Program-made: the position numbers and the translations under genes
The notes under the pieces: generated by a model
Databases searched by the model: none
Seen by the model: the letters and a program-made list of their open reading frames with translations, nothing else
What the model was told of the DNA's origin: nothing
Assembly: GCA_921293015.1 (NCBI GenBank)
Contig: OV121097.1
Coordinates: 16,739,924 to 16,803,923, forward strand
Direction: 5' to 3'
Source of the DNA: Phorcus lineatus
Taxonomy: Eukaryota; Mollusca; Gastropoda; Trochida; Trochidae
DNA length: 64,000 bases
Shown: positions 14,501-25,845 of the stretch, piece after piece
How positions within the stretch are numbered: the first letter of the stretch is position 1
How the letters are laid out: the number at the start of each line of letters is the position of its first letter

Positions 14501-17500
14501 TCTCGTGACCCTGCATGGGGAGGGTAGTCAGTCCATATTTCGAGTAATTTTATTAAATATTTTTTTCAGCGTGGCATCAGCGTGACACGACAAAGGCACA
14601 CTGCTTGATTGTAGATTTAAAACTCACTGCACTCCTACAATGTTCATGTTTTCCACTTGTGCTTTCTTCAAGAGTTTATACACGCCATCCAGATGGCATC
14701 CGAACTTCAGACCGAAGTTTCGGAGAACATCAACTGTTGGTCTGCATTGAAGCCGTATCAGCAATCTGAAAAAAATTTCTAATCCGGATCGGCGAACGTA
14801 AAAGATGATTTTCATTCGGAACGACAGCACGAAAATTTGATATTATCAGGATAAGCATTGGGATCTGGAATCAGAAAATGTGATATTAATCCTGATCGGC
14901 ATTCCTCATAGTTGGTATTAATTCGGATCGGCATTCCTCATAGTTGGTATTAATTCGGATCGGCATTCCTCATAGATGGTATTCATTCGGATTGGCATTC
15001 CTCATAGTTGGTATTCATTCGGATCGGCATTCCTCATAGATGGTATTCATTCGGATCAGCAATCTGAATGAATTGCATGTATTTTCATCAGAAATCTGTG
15101 AAGATATTTTCTCGGATCATCAATTTGAATCGATACCAGCCCAGACAGAGATGACAATTTGAAACTACCTACACGTTTCATTATTACAATTTTGGTTTAG
15201 AGTATCTTTAGTTTCAGACAACGTGAGGAAGGAAAACTATTATGTGAATGAATCACACGCTGACAAGCAGTGATGACGCCTAGCATGATCCATTAGAACA
15301 CAAGAGTATCATAATATCCTAGGTTCCAGTAATGATACAATTACTGGAAAAGACTAACCATGTTCATTCTAGTGCAAAGCGATAATGCGAATGCACTTTG
15401 TTTTATGATAGGTCTGTCAGGTATGTTAATTTCATTCCCAGAGAGAACTGCCCTTCTGATATCAAATGTTAGTGTGACATTATGTACTCTACAACAGGGG
15501 TTGTGGCAACACCAAAAGACTCTCGCAAACCTGGTCGCAGGCTGACTCTACCCTGAGTTATCAAGAGCCGCTCTACTGTTCCACTGGTTACCTACAAGAA
15601 TTGTTTACGTGCTTACAATAAACAGGGGATGGTCAGAACAACCACCCAGTATGATTTAAATCGACAGTGCTCAAAGGAATAAAAAATTCAAATATTGACT
15701 TTATCGAGATTCGAACTCGTTCTGTTTAGGGCTTTCCTTTCTTACACGGTCTGATAGCATGTTAAAACTTTGAAACTTGTATTCCTCGGAATACACAACC
15801 ACCTACCTTGCTGATGGGAAATTTGTTTTGATCTTGTCCAGTTCATCCTCGTTGTCAAAGGTCATCAGGTCTACTTTCTTCTTCTCGGTGTAATTGAGAG
15901 CTGAAACTGTTTTGATGGTGTGGGAGAAGATGATACGTGACGGGTCCACGCCCAGGTTCAGAATTGTCTCGATCTCTCCCTAAAATGATGTACATTTAGA
16001 AAAAAATGAGAGCAGAACTAAACCATTAAGAGGGAACTTCTTTATTATAAAATTTACGACTTTTCGAAGAAGTTTCCTCCGCATCAGGTTGGATGTAGGG
16101 AATGAGAAATGGGGTACATATTTACCATAAGAGGAAAGATTATGCAATAGTGCGGTAAACTAATTAGAGAAGGTGATTACATGAGAAAGTAATACAATGG
16201 GTATTTGCAGTAAAAACATGAGGTAAGTATACACTTGAGTGGTAAAATAAACAAAGGCCTGTAGGCTTTATTGAAATAGAGGATAAATTGTGATTGGCGA
16301 TTCAATTAGGGTGGACATACAGTAAGAGTTGCATTGCAGTTAGCAGAATATGAGAGTGGGCCAATTGGCTTCGTTAAGATTATGAAGATGATCACCCACC
16401 TTAGTGGCACAGTCGAATGATGTTCCTAGGTCTGCCAGATACTTTAACAGTGGGGGTTCACTGTTACACTTCGTAGCTGCGAGAATAAAACATGGTGAAT
16501 TGGAAATTGTATAGATAACTGAGTACTTTTTCAAATTATTATTTATATATCGATATACCATGCAGACATATATAACAACATATAGCAACATGCTTTACTC
16601 TCATAACTTCATGTACATCTCAACATAAAGTAAATACGGTGTCTGTCAGTATCGGACAGTTTTAGTTAATGAAATGTGATTTTATATCATTGCCATTGTT
16701 AATCCTAACTCATAATGGTGGGCAAATAGGCGGGATGTATAAAGACCACGTTCGAATATGTCCCATCAAAATCTACTACGAGGTTTTTTCGGGGAATTAC
16801 AAGTGAATACGGAGGGTCGCTTGGTTCGACCTACTGTTTCACGACCAAGAGCTTACGTTGTTTTAAAACACAAGCCACTCGTTCAAATTGAAATCAAATA
16901 AAAATGAGACCCTACCGTAGAAGAGCTCAACTCTGGGAAGAAAGCTTCTCCATTTCTGAAGTTGTCTCTTTACGATTCCGAGTCTCCCAACGAAGAAGGG
17001 TTCGTCTAATGCATGTCCCTTACAGGAAAAAACATGTGAGAACCTGATAAAATATATAGAAGAGGCGATCTATTTCTCACATTTTTTCCGAATGATATTA
17101 CTACCATTTTACCACCTGAAGTCTAAGAGACTAAAAAGGAGGGTTGGTATCATTGATGTCTTTTCAGGAGAACAAGAACAAAAGGAACGTCACCATATAA
17201 AACTCGAAATATTTCAATTAACGGGTGACGATTACGACTGTACAGAATTACGTCTTTTCTTCAGAAGCCAATTTAACTAATTTCTGAATTTTGAAACAAT
17301 AATTGTTTAAGTTTCAGAAATGCTACCTTCGTAAGAAATCTTCGTTTTGGTAACTCCTTAACGAGATGAGATAGGAGAGTCAAAACTGGCTTATGGCTTA
17401 TTTTTTTGGGCATGTCCTTCAGGGTTGATGCGTATACTAATTGATTTCAAAGTAGTTTAAACATGTCGAAAAGATATTTTATTAACTAAATTTCTTACTT

Positions 17501-17873
17501 TCATAAGGGGTGAGATAGTACAGTGGTTAACGCCTTCGGCTTCGTATCAAGAGGTCCGAAGTTCGAGTTTAAGACCTCAAGTATATTTGAACCGACATGA
17601 AAAAATAAAAGTACGTTTCTCTGATCTATGACATTGTGAATATTTTTTGGGCAAAACATTCAATGTTTCATTTTAATAACATCTCTTATAACAACAGTTG
17701 TTTTAATGTTGACCAGTAGATGTAAAAAACAAATATGGTAGAAGATTGCATATCATACTTACGTTCCTTTCCTCGTAATCGTTGATTATGTCATTGATGA
17801 GTTCCTCAACTGGCTCGTTGTTAGAAGCTTTAACGTCTCCACCAAATACTTCCCTGCCATTTAGCGCATTCAT
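7357..17873 (-). CDS. ODC1-like: Ornithine-decarboxylase-like PLP enzyme (fold III), nine exons, 424 aa
   Basis: Exons: 17763-17873 (ATG at 17873), 16916-17018, 16400-16476, 15807-15979, 14628-14765, 14031-14193, 13678-13831, 12089-12219, 7357-7581. All have GT/AG borders and phases that fit (1275 nt including stop). Residue order follows eukaryotic ODC: PLP lysine in FYATKCN (K74), GTSFDCATK, FHIG, glycine loop LDIGGGF, RIIAEPGRY, NDGLFGS, FGPTC and NAGAYSI near the C-terminus. Spacing between NDG and FGPTC equals that of mouse ODC, which supports the exon 8/9 join. ODC makes putrescine from ornithine as a cytosolic dimer. Oddities: the residue after the FGPTC cysteine is Ser where ODC has Asp361; the PLP-phosphate Ser200 position is Cys (FHIGC); the C-terminal PEST tail is missing. 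Fold and PLP chemistry are well supported; ornithine as substrate is doubtful. Confidence 0.9.
7575..7757 (-). repeat. Inverted-repeat arm with seven spaced ACGT palindromes (left)
   Basis: The arm starts with CATACGAAGCTCCAGAAGGG-like sequence at the 5' edge of ODC-like exon 9, passes an A/T tract, then carries seven 12-bp units ACGTACGTACGT (7617, 7638, 7659, 7681, 7702, a degenerate one at 7725, 7746). Spacers are 9-11 bp, AT-rich and all different, giving a period of 21-23 bp. The right arm at 10620-10761 repeats the same design in opposite orientation. Confidence 0.85.
7793..7990 (+). pseudogene. Broken fragment of a transposon-associated multicopy protein
   Basis: Reads MERDILVRLYFDLGFNKTEM..., then after a one-base frame slip near 7916-7926 continues as LYRRKHSDDRNAIAQIE before stops. 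From memory this resembles the N-terminal helix-turn-helix region of integrase-core proteins that are dispersed in many copies in fish and invertebrate genomes. Too short and broken to function. It lies inside the 7.6-10.8 kb inverted repeat, so it may be cargo of that element. Confidence 0.45.
7991..9350. other. Intron 8 of the ODC-like gene, no feature recognised
   Basis: AT-rich sequence without recognisable exon, RNA or repeat family. Open frames are at most 63 codons and have no supporting context. Confidence 0.4.
9354..9420 (-). repeat. (GTTCT)n tail of a retroelement 3' end
   Basis: Plus-strand CAGAA repeats run straight into CTTTATTACACTCAGGC. Read on the minus strand this is ...GTAATAAAGTTCTGTTCTG..., an AATAAA-type end with a short microsatellite tail, as at LINE or SINE 3' ends. 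The body is not recognised. Confidence 0.4.
9461..9835. mobile_element. MITE D (about 375 bp), TIR TACCGTAAATCCTTGAATAAT
   Basis: Left end TACCGTAAATCCTTGAATAA and right end ATAATTATTCAAGGATCTACGGTA are inverted copies with one or two mismatches. Inside, the phrase AATAATCGCCTGC recurs at least three times. No coding capacity. It is an intronic insertion in the ODC-like gene. Confidence 0.7.
9836..10619. other. Intron 8 continued, no gene supported
   Basis: A 122-codon plus-strand frame (10097-10465) and a 64-codon minus frame (9991-10185) exist, but neither has recognisable domain content, splice context or homologous neighbours. Confidence 0.35.
10620..10761 (+). repeat. Inverted-repeat arm with five spaced ACGT palindromes (right)
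   Basis: Five exact ACGTACGTACGT units (10620, 10641, 10664, 10685, 10706) with 9-11 bp AT-rich spacers, then A7GATCT6, then ACCATGTCCCTTCTGGAG and CTTCGTAT. The last part is an inverted copy of the acceptor and first bases of ODC-like exon 9 at 7574-7600. Similarity stops after CTTCGTAT. Confidence 0.85.
11503..11581. repeat. (AT)n microsatellite
   Basis: About 39 uninterrupted AT dinucleotides within the last intron of the ODC-like gene. Confidence 0.97.
14881..15069. repeat. 32-bp minisatellite in ODC-like intron 4
   Basis: Five to six copies of a unit like TTCGGATCGGCATTCCTCAT followed by AGTTGGTATTAA, with A/T exchanges between copies. The array ends in ATCAGCAATCTGAA. The same 14-mer sits at the exon 5 acceptor (14757-14770), so the array and the splice acceptor share ancestry or a conversion tract. 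Confidence 0.85.
17513..17592 (+). mobile_element. tRNA-derived SINE head
   Basis: GGGGTGAGATAGTACAGTGG with TTAACGCC looks like a polymerase III A box, and 35 bp later GAAGTTCGAGTTTAAG looks like a B box. Overall this has the size and order of a tRNA 5' half to T-loop, but without a foldable acceptor stem. Best read as the head of a tRNA-derived SINE, not a working tRNA. Lies in ODC-like intron 1. Confidence 0.5.
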
Positions 17874-18284
17874 GCTTATCGATAACCTTTGTCCAAGAAA
17901 ATGAAATAGTTATATAGACTATGTAAGGTAGATGCTACTGATACAATTTTCAGTGGTAAATGTATTAAACTTATGAATTATGTAGCAGTGGTATTATATA
18001 TGTTAATCATTATATTCCGAGTTCCTAATTTATGCATATTTAATGTTCATTGAAACGAAGGTGTTAATTTCAGTTTAATAATCTTGTTCAAAGCACAGCT
18101 CAAATACCAAATTTTCAAGCATTATGCCTAAGCTTACGACTTATAATGTTCTATAAAAATAATCTATCTTGAGATTTTTCTGTTGATGGATCTATGAGTT
18201 ATGGCTTATGATTATGACGCCTAGCTATTTGAAGTTCACTCTTTCTCGATATTTCACTGCCAAGAGACTGACCCAATGGTGATT

Positions 18285-18734
18285 AAAGTGACACAGCGTA
18301 TGTTTTTTATGTTGCTTAAATAATAACCAAAATTTCAAATCATGTCAAGTTTTTTAACATTTTTATAATAAATTATGCAATTTACATGTTTTCAATAATA
18401 ACCTACAAACGGCAATATAGATGCTATACTATAGGTTGAAATACTACGTCCCATTTGCTTGTATACTTCTTAAGTGATATGCTTAACACGTCCATACATA
18501 TTTGTCGTTGAGTCTGTTGTTGATAAGTTTCCGAATGTACGTTTGAGTCATTGGCGCGTTCCAATGTCCGGTTTTCGATCACAAAACACAACTCTAAGCT
18601 GATTGTTCTCAAATTAATGAACTGATGAGCATTACAATGGTAATTTTCATATACAACCAGTAATTCTCAACATAATAACGCCATTTCAAAGTTTGACATA
18701 CTTGACCCCAACGACATACTCTGTACCCCTTTAA
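18285..18734. mobile_element. MITE B copy 1 (about 450 bp), TIR AAAGGGACACAGAGTATGTT
   Basis: Left end AAAGTGACACAGCGTATGTT; right end GACATACTCTGTACCCCTTT. It carries the family core TACGTTTGAGTCATTGGCGC, then CGTTCCAATGTCCGG and TTTTCGATCACAAA. The first four, 38511-38976, 39953-40398 and 47599-48050, match over ends and core. No coding potential. Confidence 0.75.
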
Positions 18735-19395
18735 GAAGTTTGGAAAAGTACATTAAAAGACTAAAAAATAAGTATTTCGTCATATTAAATCATATACAAA
18801 CATCTAGAAAATTATTTTCATTAATGATTATGATAGTGAGAACAGGAAAAGTATGAAATGCACGTGAAGGACAGCGGAATCGTGGTCAGAGCACAAGTAA
18901 TGCAGGGTATTTTAAGTAAAATACTTCGCGCTGCGTGGAAGATTTACGCTGCATGTGGTCGGGTGAATCTAATTCAACAGTCATTTATTCTTCTAAATCC
19001 CGCGAGTTAACATCTAAATTTGCAATATAAGTAGATTGAGTGTCAAATGGCGGAACAATTTTCAAAATCCGTCTGAACGATGACTGAGAGTCGTTTCACG
19101 TGAACATGGATAGACATTATATTCGAAGAAAATTACCCTTGCCGATAAATTTACTCCTCCTCCTTCTCCGTTTCTCAAAGATTAATCAATCATCGTTCAA
19201 AATCATTTTAGCCAAATTCTTATTTCTTTATGTTTTATATCACATAAGTTGCGGTGAAGGTCGAGTCGAAAAGTTCAATAATTAAACAGATCTCAAATGT
19301 TGTAACTACTCAAGTAGGCCTACGTTATTGAAATGACGAAAGCCTTTTCTCGTTGAACGCCTTCGCCGTGACGTTATATACAGAGATCTTAACCA
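18735..19395. other. Region upstream of the ODC-like gene, no gene recognised
   Basis: May contain the ODC-like promoter and a 5' untranslated exon: an acceptor-like TTTTCTTGGACAAAG lies just upstream of the ATG (near 17887), so transcription could start further right. No decisive core promoter element seen. Confidence 0.3.
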
Positions 19396-19513
19396 GGGGG
19401 CCGTTGCACAAAACACAAAGGTTACCTTAAGTCACTAAGGTAGCCTTAGTGCAATGTTAAAGGATGGCACTAAGGTTAACCTTAGTGTTAAGTTGCTTTG
19501 TGCAACGGACCCC
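19396..19513. mobile_element. MITE F1, palindromic, GGGGCCGTTGCACAAA ends
   Basis: GGGGCCGTTGCACAAA at the left and TTTGTGCAACGGACCCC at the right are inverted copies. Inner segments (AAGGTTACCTTAAG, CTAAGGTTAACCTTAG) are also palindromic, so the whole 118 bp can fold. Confidence 0.75.
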
Positions 19514-19624
19514 AGGGCCTAGATTTTCGAAGCTCTCTTAGTGCTAAGATAGTCGTAAGTACCATACATTAACATTGGCTTAAGACAATCTTAGCACTAA
19601 GAGAGCTTCGAAAATATGGGTCCA
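19514..19624. mobile_element. MITE F2, palindromic, adjacent to F1
   Basis: Arms GATTTTCGAAGCTCTCTTAG with TGCTAAGATAGTC, and GACAATCTTAGCACTAAGAG with AGCTTCGAAAATATGGG, are inverted copies around a loop of about 30 bp. It abuts F1 with no gap. Confidence 0.75.
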
Positions 19625-22203
19625 GGGGAACAATCAAATCAGTTTGAATTTGTTGTTAGAACGATGTGAATGACATACATAATTATGTCGAAATAGGAAC
19701 CTAGTAAACTGTCGTTACTAACCTTAAATTCATTATATTTTCTTTTACCAAAGAAAACTCTTATTATTGAATTTACAAAAAACTCATCCTTTTCTTATTG
19801 CCATTAAAGATATCAGAAAGAAATATTCATCGATCAGTCATCAAAGTTGATGATAAGTAAAATGAAGTATTATGTATTATAAAAAACGTGCCAGTGAATC
19901 CTCAGTGGTTTAAATCAATATGTTTTATGCAAAAAGGTGAAAAATGCATGGATAGATTACTGCGTCTCAATTTTCTCAAAGCAAATATGTATTTCATTGC
20001 GTCATGCCAAAGCCTAATACTAAGTACAACTTAAAAGGATTATCTATTGTTCCAAACTTGACGAGTGTATATTGATTTCTCTGTGGCGCTTCGAAATGCA
20101 TCAGATGTGCAATATTGATGACGTCAGGATTTCAAAAACTCTGAAACTCGCCCATTTGAAATGACAAACATTCGTTTACTTCACTGGATTCCTCGCAAAA
20201 TTGGTGAAGTTGCTAATCTCACAGATATAACAGATATGAAGATAAGCTTATTAAATCGTTCTTCAGATTATAACAGAGCAAATATTTATTTCATCATTTT
20301 TTATGACGTCACGTTAGCAAGAAGTGATGTTTTGCCCTAACACGTGTATCGTATGACAAATATTAACCTCGGTATGATATCATTGGTAATAAATAAGAAA
20401 CATGATGACAAGTAATACGTGTGTTGAAATACTGTATAAGCTCACTCTATAATAGCATGTTTAATGGGTTATCTCTTATATTGTACAAAGAAAAACAAAT
20501 GCGTCATAACCGATTAGTATACTTTCTATAACATCGTCTAATTTCATATTCTAAGTTTTAACAGTTTGTTATAACGACTATAAAGGTAATATTTTCGAAA
20601 CTAAATCTTAGGCAAGACATGGTTTTGGCATGGGCCATCGCCCTCATTCTCTACAAACGGATGTATATGTATATGTAAATGAGCTGTAATCTCAATACGG
20701 TCATGGACAATATTATATTTAATGTAAATATTTCATCAATCTTATGACTTTACCAGTTAATTTGCATATGAAATTAAACATATGATTGATAAACTTACGT
20801 TGCTTACAATATGTTCACAGTCATACGAATTCATTCATGGCTTTTGGGTTTAATTGCACAGTGTCTATGGCGACCAGCGGACAACCGTATTTCCCCCAAT
20901 AAGACGTTGAAGGCTTATTTCATTCACGGCTTACTGTGACGTAAGTTACGTTTCCTGATGTTTTGCAATTATGAAATTTTCAAGCATTTTTACCTTTAAA
21001 AGGCAATGAAAAATATATTTGCTTGATATAATCACAAGGCCTAGATGGAAAAGTTATATAAATCAGTCCAGTAATAAAAGAATAAACGCCCAAAACAATT
21101 CTATTTTCATTTTGGTACTTTAATATTTTGTTTGCTCACTTTGGAACTTGTTCTGAGCTAATAAGCAAAATAAATAATACAGTGTAAATAACCTTTCAAG
21201 TTAAGATATTAATTCGTATATCATGGGACACTCCGTTTTGTTTAAAGACATTTCATTTCGCTCCGATACGCCCTTAATACCAATATATTCCAATATGAAT
21301 TCTAAATATCTCACATATTAATCTTCAAATGCAAATTATATCACAATAATTTTCTATGAAAATCTAACAATGGCTCCATTTACATGTAATGGAACAATCT
21401 GCCCTTTTGTCTGCAAGACAAGTTTTCAAATATATGTTTGATTAACTAGCGCGGTCCTGCCGTGAGGCATTGTTCAGTTTTCGATCAAAATCACGTCCTT
21501 TTATCTTCATTTTTCACTATACTGAACCAATAAACTTAAAAATGTAACTTTTAACCAACGATCAGTATTTTGAGAGAAAATTACATCAAAATTACATGAG
21601 TTGATTTTACTTTTGTGACCAAACTAAAATGGATTTTTTTAGTAATAAAAAATTGCGAGTTTTAAATCATATGTCTAAAAGGGGCGGTTTTATCGAATAA
21701 AATTGTGGAAATTGGAGTGAACGATCGGTTAAACAGGTTAATTGAGGTTATAATTTGTTGGTTTAGATTTGACAATTATACACATCCTACGAGTTTGGAA
21801 AGCCTTGTTAGAGCTTAAATAACCATTGCTAATCAGTTTTGAGATAATGTGTTTGATGTATTGATTCTGTATCAATACGTATAGATTTTTTATAAAGTTT
21901 CTAATATAAACATTGTATTGATAGCAATGATAAAATTTATAAATTGATTCTTCAGGTGAGTTATTTTCTTCATTAAATAAACAAACTGCATTTTGTGCTA
22001 ATATATCTCTGGTTGTTTGACTGACTTCAAAACATCGGTGTTATTTTGTAATGGTAATGTAAATATCATTTTGACATCAGGCTCACATGTATAATATTCT
22101 ACATCACCATATTTATACCCTTATACCACGAGAGAGTTGTATTCGGTACCTCGTCTGAGGCTCAAACATTCGCTCCTCTAACTGGTGGTCTATTTTTTAT
22201 ATA
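19625..22203. other. Intergenic, no gene recognised
   Basis: AT-rich, with no open frame of supporting length, RNA gene or repeat family that I can identify. A few TGACGTCA-like sites (about 20117, 20306) are not enough to call regulatory elements. Confidence 0.35.
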
Positions 22204-22506
22204 TTAAAGGGGCAGTAGCAAGTTTTTGGAAAGATTTTTTAAAATCTTTTTTTCTCAAATATATATTAGTATGAAACATTCATGTATGTAATACATTCAG
22301 AATATCTCATCACTCAACCGGATCATCCGTTGTCGAAGAGGAAATAAGTATCAGACGAAACCCACTTGTTTGTGCCAACACCTTTTAATCATTTGAGGAA
22401 GGGATATATGAACATGGTCCGCTTGTTTTAGAATTAGAAACATTAATTTTCATTTTCATTAAAAACAATATTTTTTTATCTAAAACACGTTCTCCTGCCC
22501 CTTTAA
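22204..22506. mobile_element. MITE A copy 1 (about 300 bp), TIR TTAAAGGGGCAGTAGCACGT
   Basis: Left AAAGGGGCAGTAGCAAGTTTTT; right ACGTTCTCCTGCCCCTTTAAAG. Further copies at 36824-37255, 45646-45975 and 48480-48830; a single end lies at 5764 and, through the tandem duplication, at 6696. Confidence 0.8.
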
Positions 22507-23465
22507 AGAATAAGAAATTAAATGCTTTTTTATTACAATATTCAAAGTAAATCAATATTTCAATGACAAAAATATCAATCAATTTTAAACATTTTTTCAA
22601 ATATGACTCAAAATGGGGCTTTATTTTGTATCTAGTCATGTATTTTCACAAATCATTGTAATGTTGTCAATAGGCATCTGTTGAGAAATGATGAGTGTCG
22701 ATACGTGATCAGTGTAGGTAATGACTCGCGAGGTACGACTAGATTATGCTTAGAGATCGAGATGCGAGTCGTTGCTGTTGTATCGCCCCCACTTGGGACG
22801 TTCCGCAGTTTCCATATAACTTGCATATTCTACCCTAAGGATATATTATGGGTGTGTTGTGATTTTGGTTTTAACGCCGCTTTCCAGTGCGTTTCATTTA
22901 TATCAAGGCTGCAAGTATATTTATGATAGAAAGACCGCAACACGTTAGAGGCTATGCATAGCGGCGAAACCTGCGAGCATCGGCTGGAAGGAGCGAACCA
23001 TAGATGGTATGGAGCTAATATTTAGTCTAACATTGCAACCGAACCTAAACAATTCTGTACTGTAGCCAAATTTACACGCAAACAAACACACAACGGTCTT
23101 GTTTCAATTTCATTCAGTTGCAAATTTGGGAAAACTTCGTCCTACTACTTTTGATACTGTCAAATTATTCAATTGCACGATTTCAATGATAAAGATGTGT
23201 CAAGTACGATTTTTTGATATTCCATTGAATGACAGACCTACTAGTACACTAGTCAAAATTAGAGAATATCACCGACATATGGTAATAATCCTTTATTATC
23301 TGGTTATAACCGACATAGCGAGGTATATATGACATGTCACATATAACTATTTATTCATTTTCATTTTTTTCGCGTCCCATTGAATCATATCATACTATTA
23401 TGTATACCAGTAACAGATAGATGATATAAAAATGAAAACTTGACGCTGATGAATTTCAAAATTAA
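22507..23465. other. Intergenic, no gene recognised
   Basis: Short open frames only (77-84 codons), low complexity or AT-rich, without domain signals. Confidence 0.35.
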
Positions 23466-24400
23466 AAACTGAGCATCGTGCGGTTATTAAGTTATCACGA
23501 AAGATGGGGTGAATGCGACCGAAATACATAAACGTATGACCAACGTATATGGAAAAGAAGCCCCTCAATCTTCTACTGTTGCAAAATTGTCAGCTGAGTT
23601 TAAGCGGGGTCGCAGCTCAATAACCCAATGGACGATGACCCACGGTCAGGAATGCCTGTTGAAGCCATTACAGATGATACGGTTGCACGGGTCCAGGGCA
23701 TGACCATGTCCGATCGTAGAATAATGATAATATCTTCAGAGCTTGGCATTTCTCTTTCAAGTGTTTGCACGTAATTTCATAAGCACTTGCACATGTATAA
23801 GGTGTAAGATGGGTGCCGCGAAACCTAAATGCACAAGATCGACACCAGAAAAGTTGAATCTAGTCGTGAGCTTTTGGACATCTACAAAGCTGAACTTTCA
23901 TGCCCGTCTGGTTACAGGGAATGAAACATTGAAACCAAGCACGAATCAATGCAATGGAACCATAAGCACTCCCCTGCACCCAAGAAGTTCAGAATTTAGC
24001 CCTCTACTGGCAAGAACATGGCGACCATTTCCTGGGATTCAAAGGGCGTGCTATTTACAGACTATAAACCACCTAAAACTACAATGACAGAAGCCTACCA
24101 TGCTGTCTTGTTGGAGCACTTGAGAGCGGCCATCAAGGAGAAGACGCGCGGCATGTTGACTTCTAGAGTTATGCTTCTTCATCATGACAACGTTCCAGTG
24201 AACAAGATTCGGATTTCATAGGCTACACTTCAACGATATGGCTTTGAACAACTTAACCATCCACCCTAAGTCCAGATCTGGCCCCAAGCGAATTCTATCG
24301 GTTTCGCAATTTGAAATCACACTTGGGTGGTACAAGATTTTGAGATGATGATGAACTCAAGGCATACTCTAGACTTTTGGGACCCGCAGAACACTAATGG
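23466..24400 (+). pseudogene. Degenerate mariner-type transposase
   Basis: Read with several frame shifts and stops, the order of conserved blocks is that of mariner transposases. An N-terminal helix-turn-helix (EHRAVIKL, ATEIHKRMTNVYGKEAP, STVAKLSAEFKRGR) is followed by the linker block (PVEAITDDTV, MSDRRIMIISSELGISLSSV). The catalytic half is MATISWDSKGVLFTDYKPPK, LLEHLRAAIKEKTRGML, LLHHDNVPVNK and YGFEQLNHPP. The HDN aspartate is present but the frame is broken before and after it. Clearly dead. Intact inverted ends were not located. Confidence 0.85.
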
Positions 24401-25845
24401 TTAAGCTTAAAGGCAGTAGAATTCGCTTGTCTTCAGTGATGAATCTGATTCATCTTAAGATTTGCCAACGGTAGAGCCGGAAGTTCGTTTTCGGCAAGTT
24501 TGTACTAACGTTCTGAGGTCCATGAGGAGACTATGTGTGGCGGTAAGAGACGCTAGAGGAGGCCACACCCATTACAGAACTCTTCATCCCGATTGTTCTC
24601 CATTCTGTGAACTTCGTTTTGGAGGCTACTTTGACGCCATGAACGTTATCAATGTAAAAGACTTTCGGTGAGACGCGGACGCATTGATATCAAGGTCTTA
24701 AAAAAGAAAACTGAAATTAAAAACTAGTCCCAAAAAATCCGGGTTTCAGGTTTTCATTTTTCAACACATCCTAAATAATCTAGTTATAAACGCCCGTACG
24801 GCGATGGGTTGTAATCAAACAATTAGTGCCAAAATATAGGCGCCATATATATGGTCATTTCAGCTCAATTCGACCAAAGCCTCCCAGTTGATGTCACCGA
24901 TTTTTTACATTTTCACAACATACAGAGTACATTTATAGGACCTTACAAAAACAAATAATGTTTGCATATTCGTATTGGTTTTGCTGTAAGGGTTGTTTAA
25001 TTGTGACACATAACGTAATTCTATGAAATACACCGCTTGCAAAAAACTGTTCGCTTAAAAATATATTTTGTTTATAGGTTGTTGATATATGTCCAATGCG
25101 GCATACGTTTACATTTTGCAGATATTTATGAAATACCCTGAGTTACGCAAATTTTAAATTCGGTAAAATGTTAAGCGAGAAAGCAGTATCAATGAGATTT
25201 GATAGCTTGAGTGATAATTATTTGTATGAAGGATGAAAGTATTAATCGGACAGTCCAGAACTTCAACCATACATACTTTCACCTATCCGTATTTGGTTTG
25301 AATGAATTTAAACATGCCTACCCTCAACAAAAAAACGGAAATTCTACCCTATTCAAAAGTCTCTATACAAAAAGGCACACCTCACACAGTAATGGAATTT
25401 GGACAGCTTATTCTTCATTATATGAACTCTAACATATATAAAAATCACGAGGGTAAAATTTCTAGTTTTCAAGAAATAAACGTTTTTATATATTGCCTAT
25501 CAAAACCTAAGTAGAGATTTTAAGGATGTTTCATATCGAACAGTCTGTCCAACATAACGTTTCTTCGTAAAAGAGGATATATAAATGTAGTCCTGTAACT
25601 ATACAACTTACTATATTGATATCAAATGAACGATGGGGAACAATGTCCGCGAATGTTTCTACCACGTATGCATTTCCATATACAATGCCCCTGTGTATTA
25701 AGCGTTCGTCGCTTTCCAGACTAAACAGAGCCGTGCTCTCAGGAAGCAATGTGAATTCATGGCAAGTCCCAGATCATACCTTGGTCATCCACTTCCTTGA
25801 GAGTTCGTCAATATTTTGAAAATGACAACATTTCGCGCCTGTGTC
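24401..25845. other. Intergenic, unrecognised 69-73 codon frames
   Basis: A 69-codon plus frame at 24462-24671 is GC-richer than its surroundings and may be more transposon debris after the mariner fragment, but I could not place it. The rest shows nothing. Confidence 0.3.

Noticed and set aside
15690-15760. tRNA-like B box (GAGTTCGAATCTCG on the minus strand)
   Set aside because: No matching A box at tRNA spacing; too little to call a SINE.
17513-17592. Functional tRNA gene
   Set aside because: A and B box resemblance only; no acceptor stem or consistent cloverleaf. Called SINE head instead.
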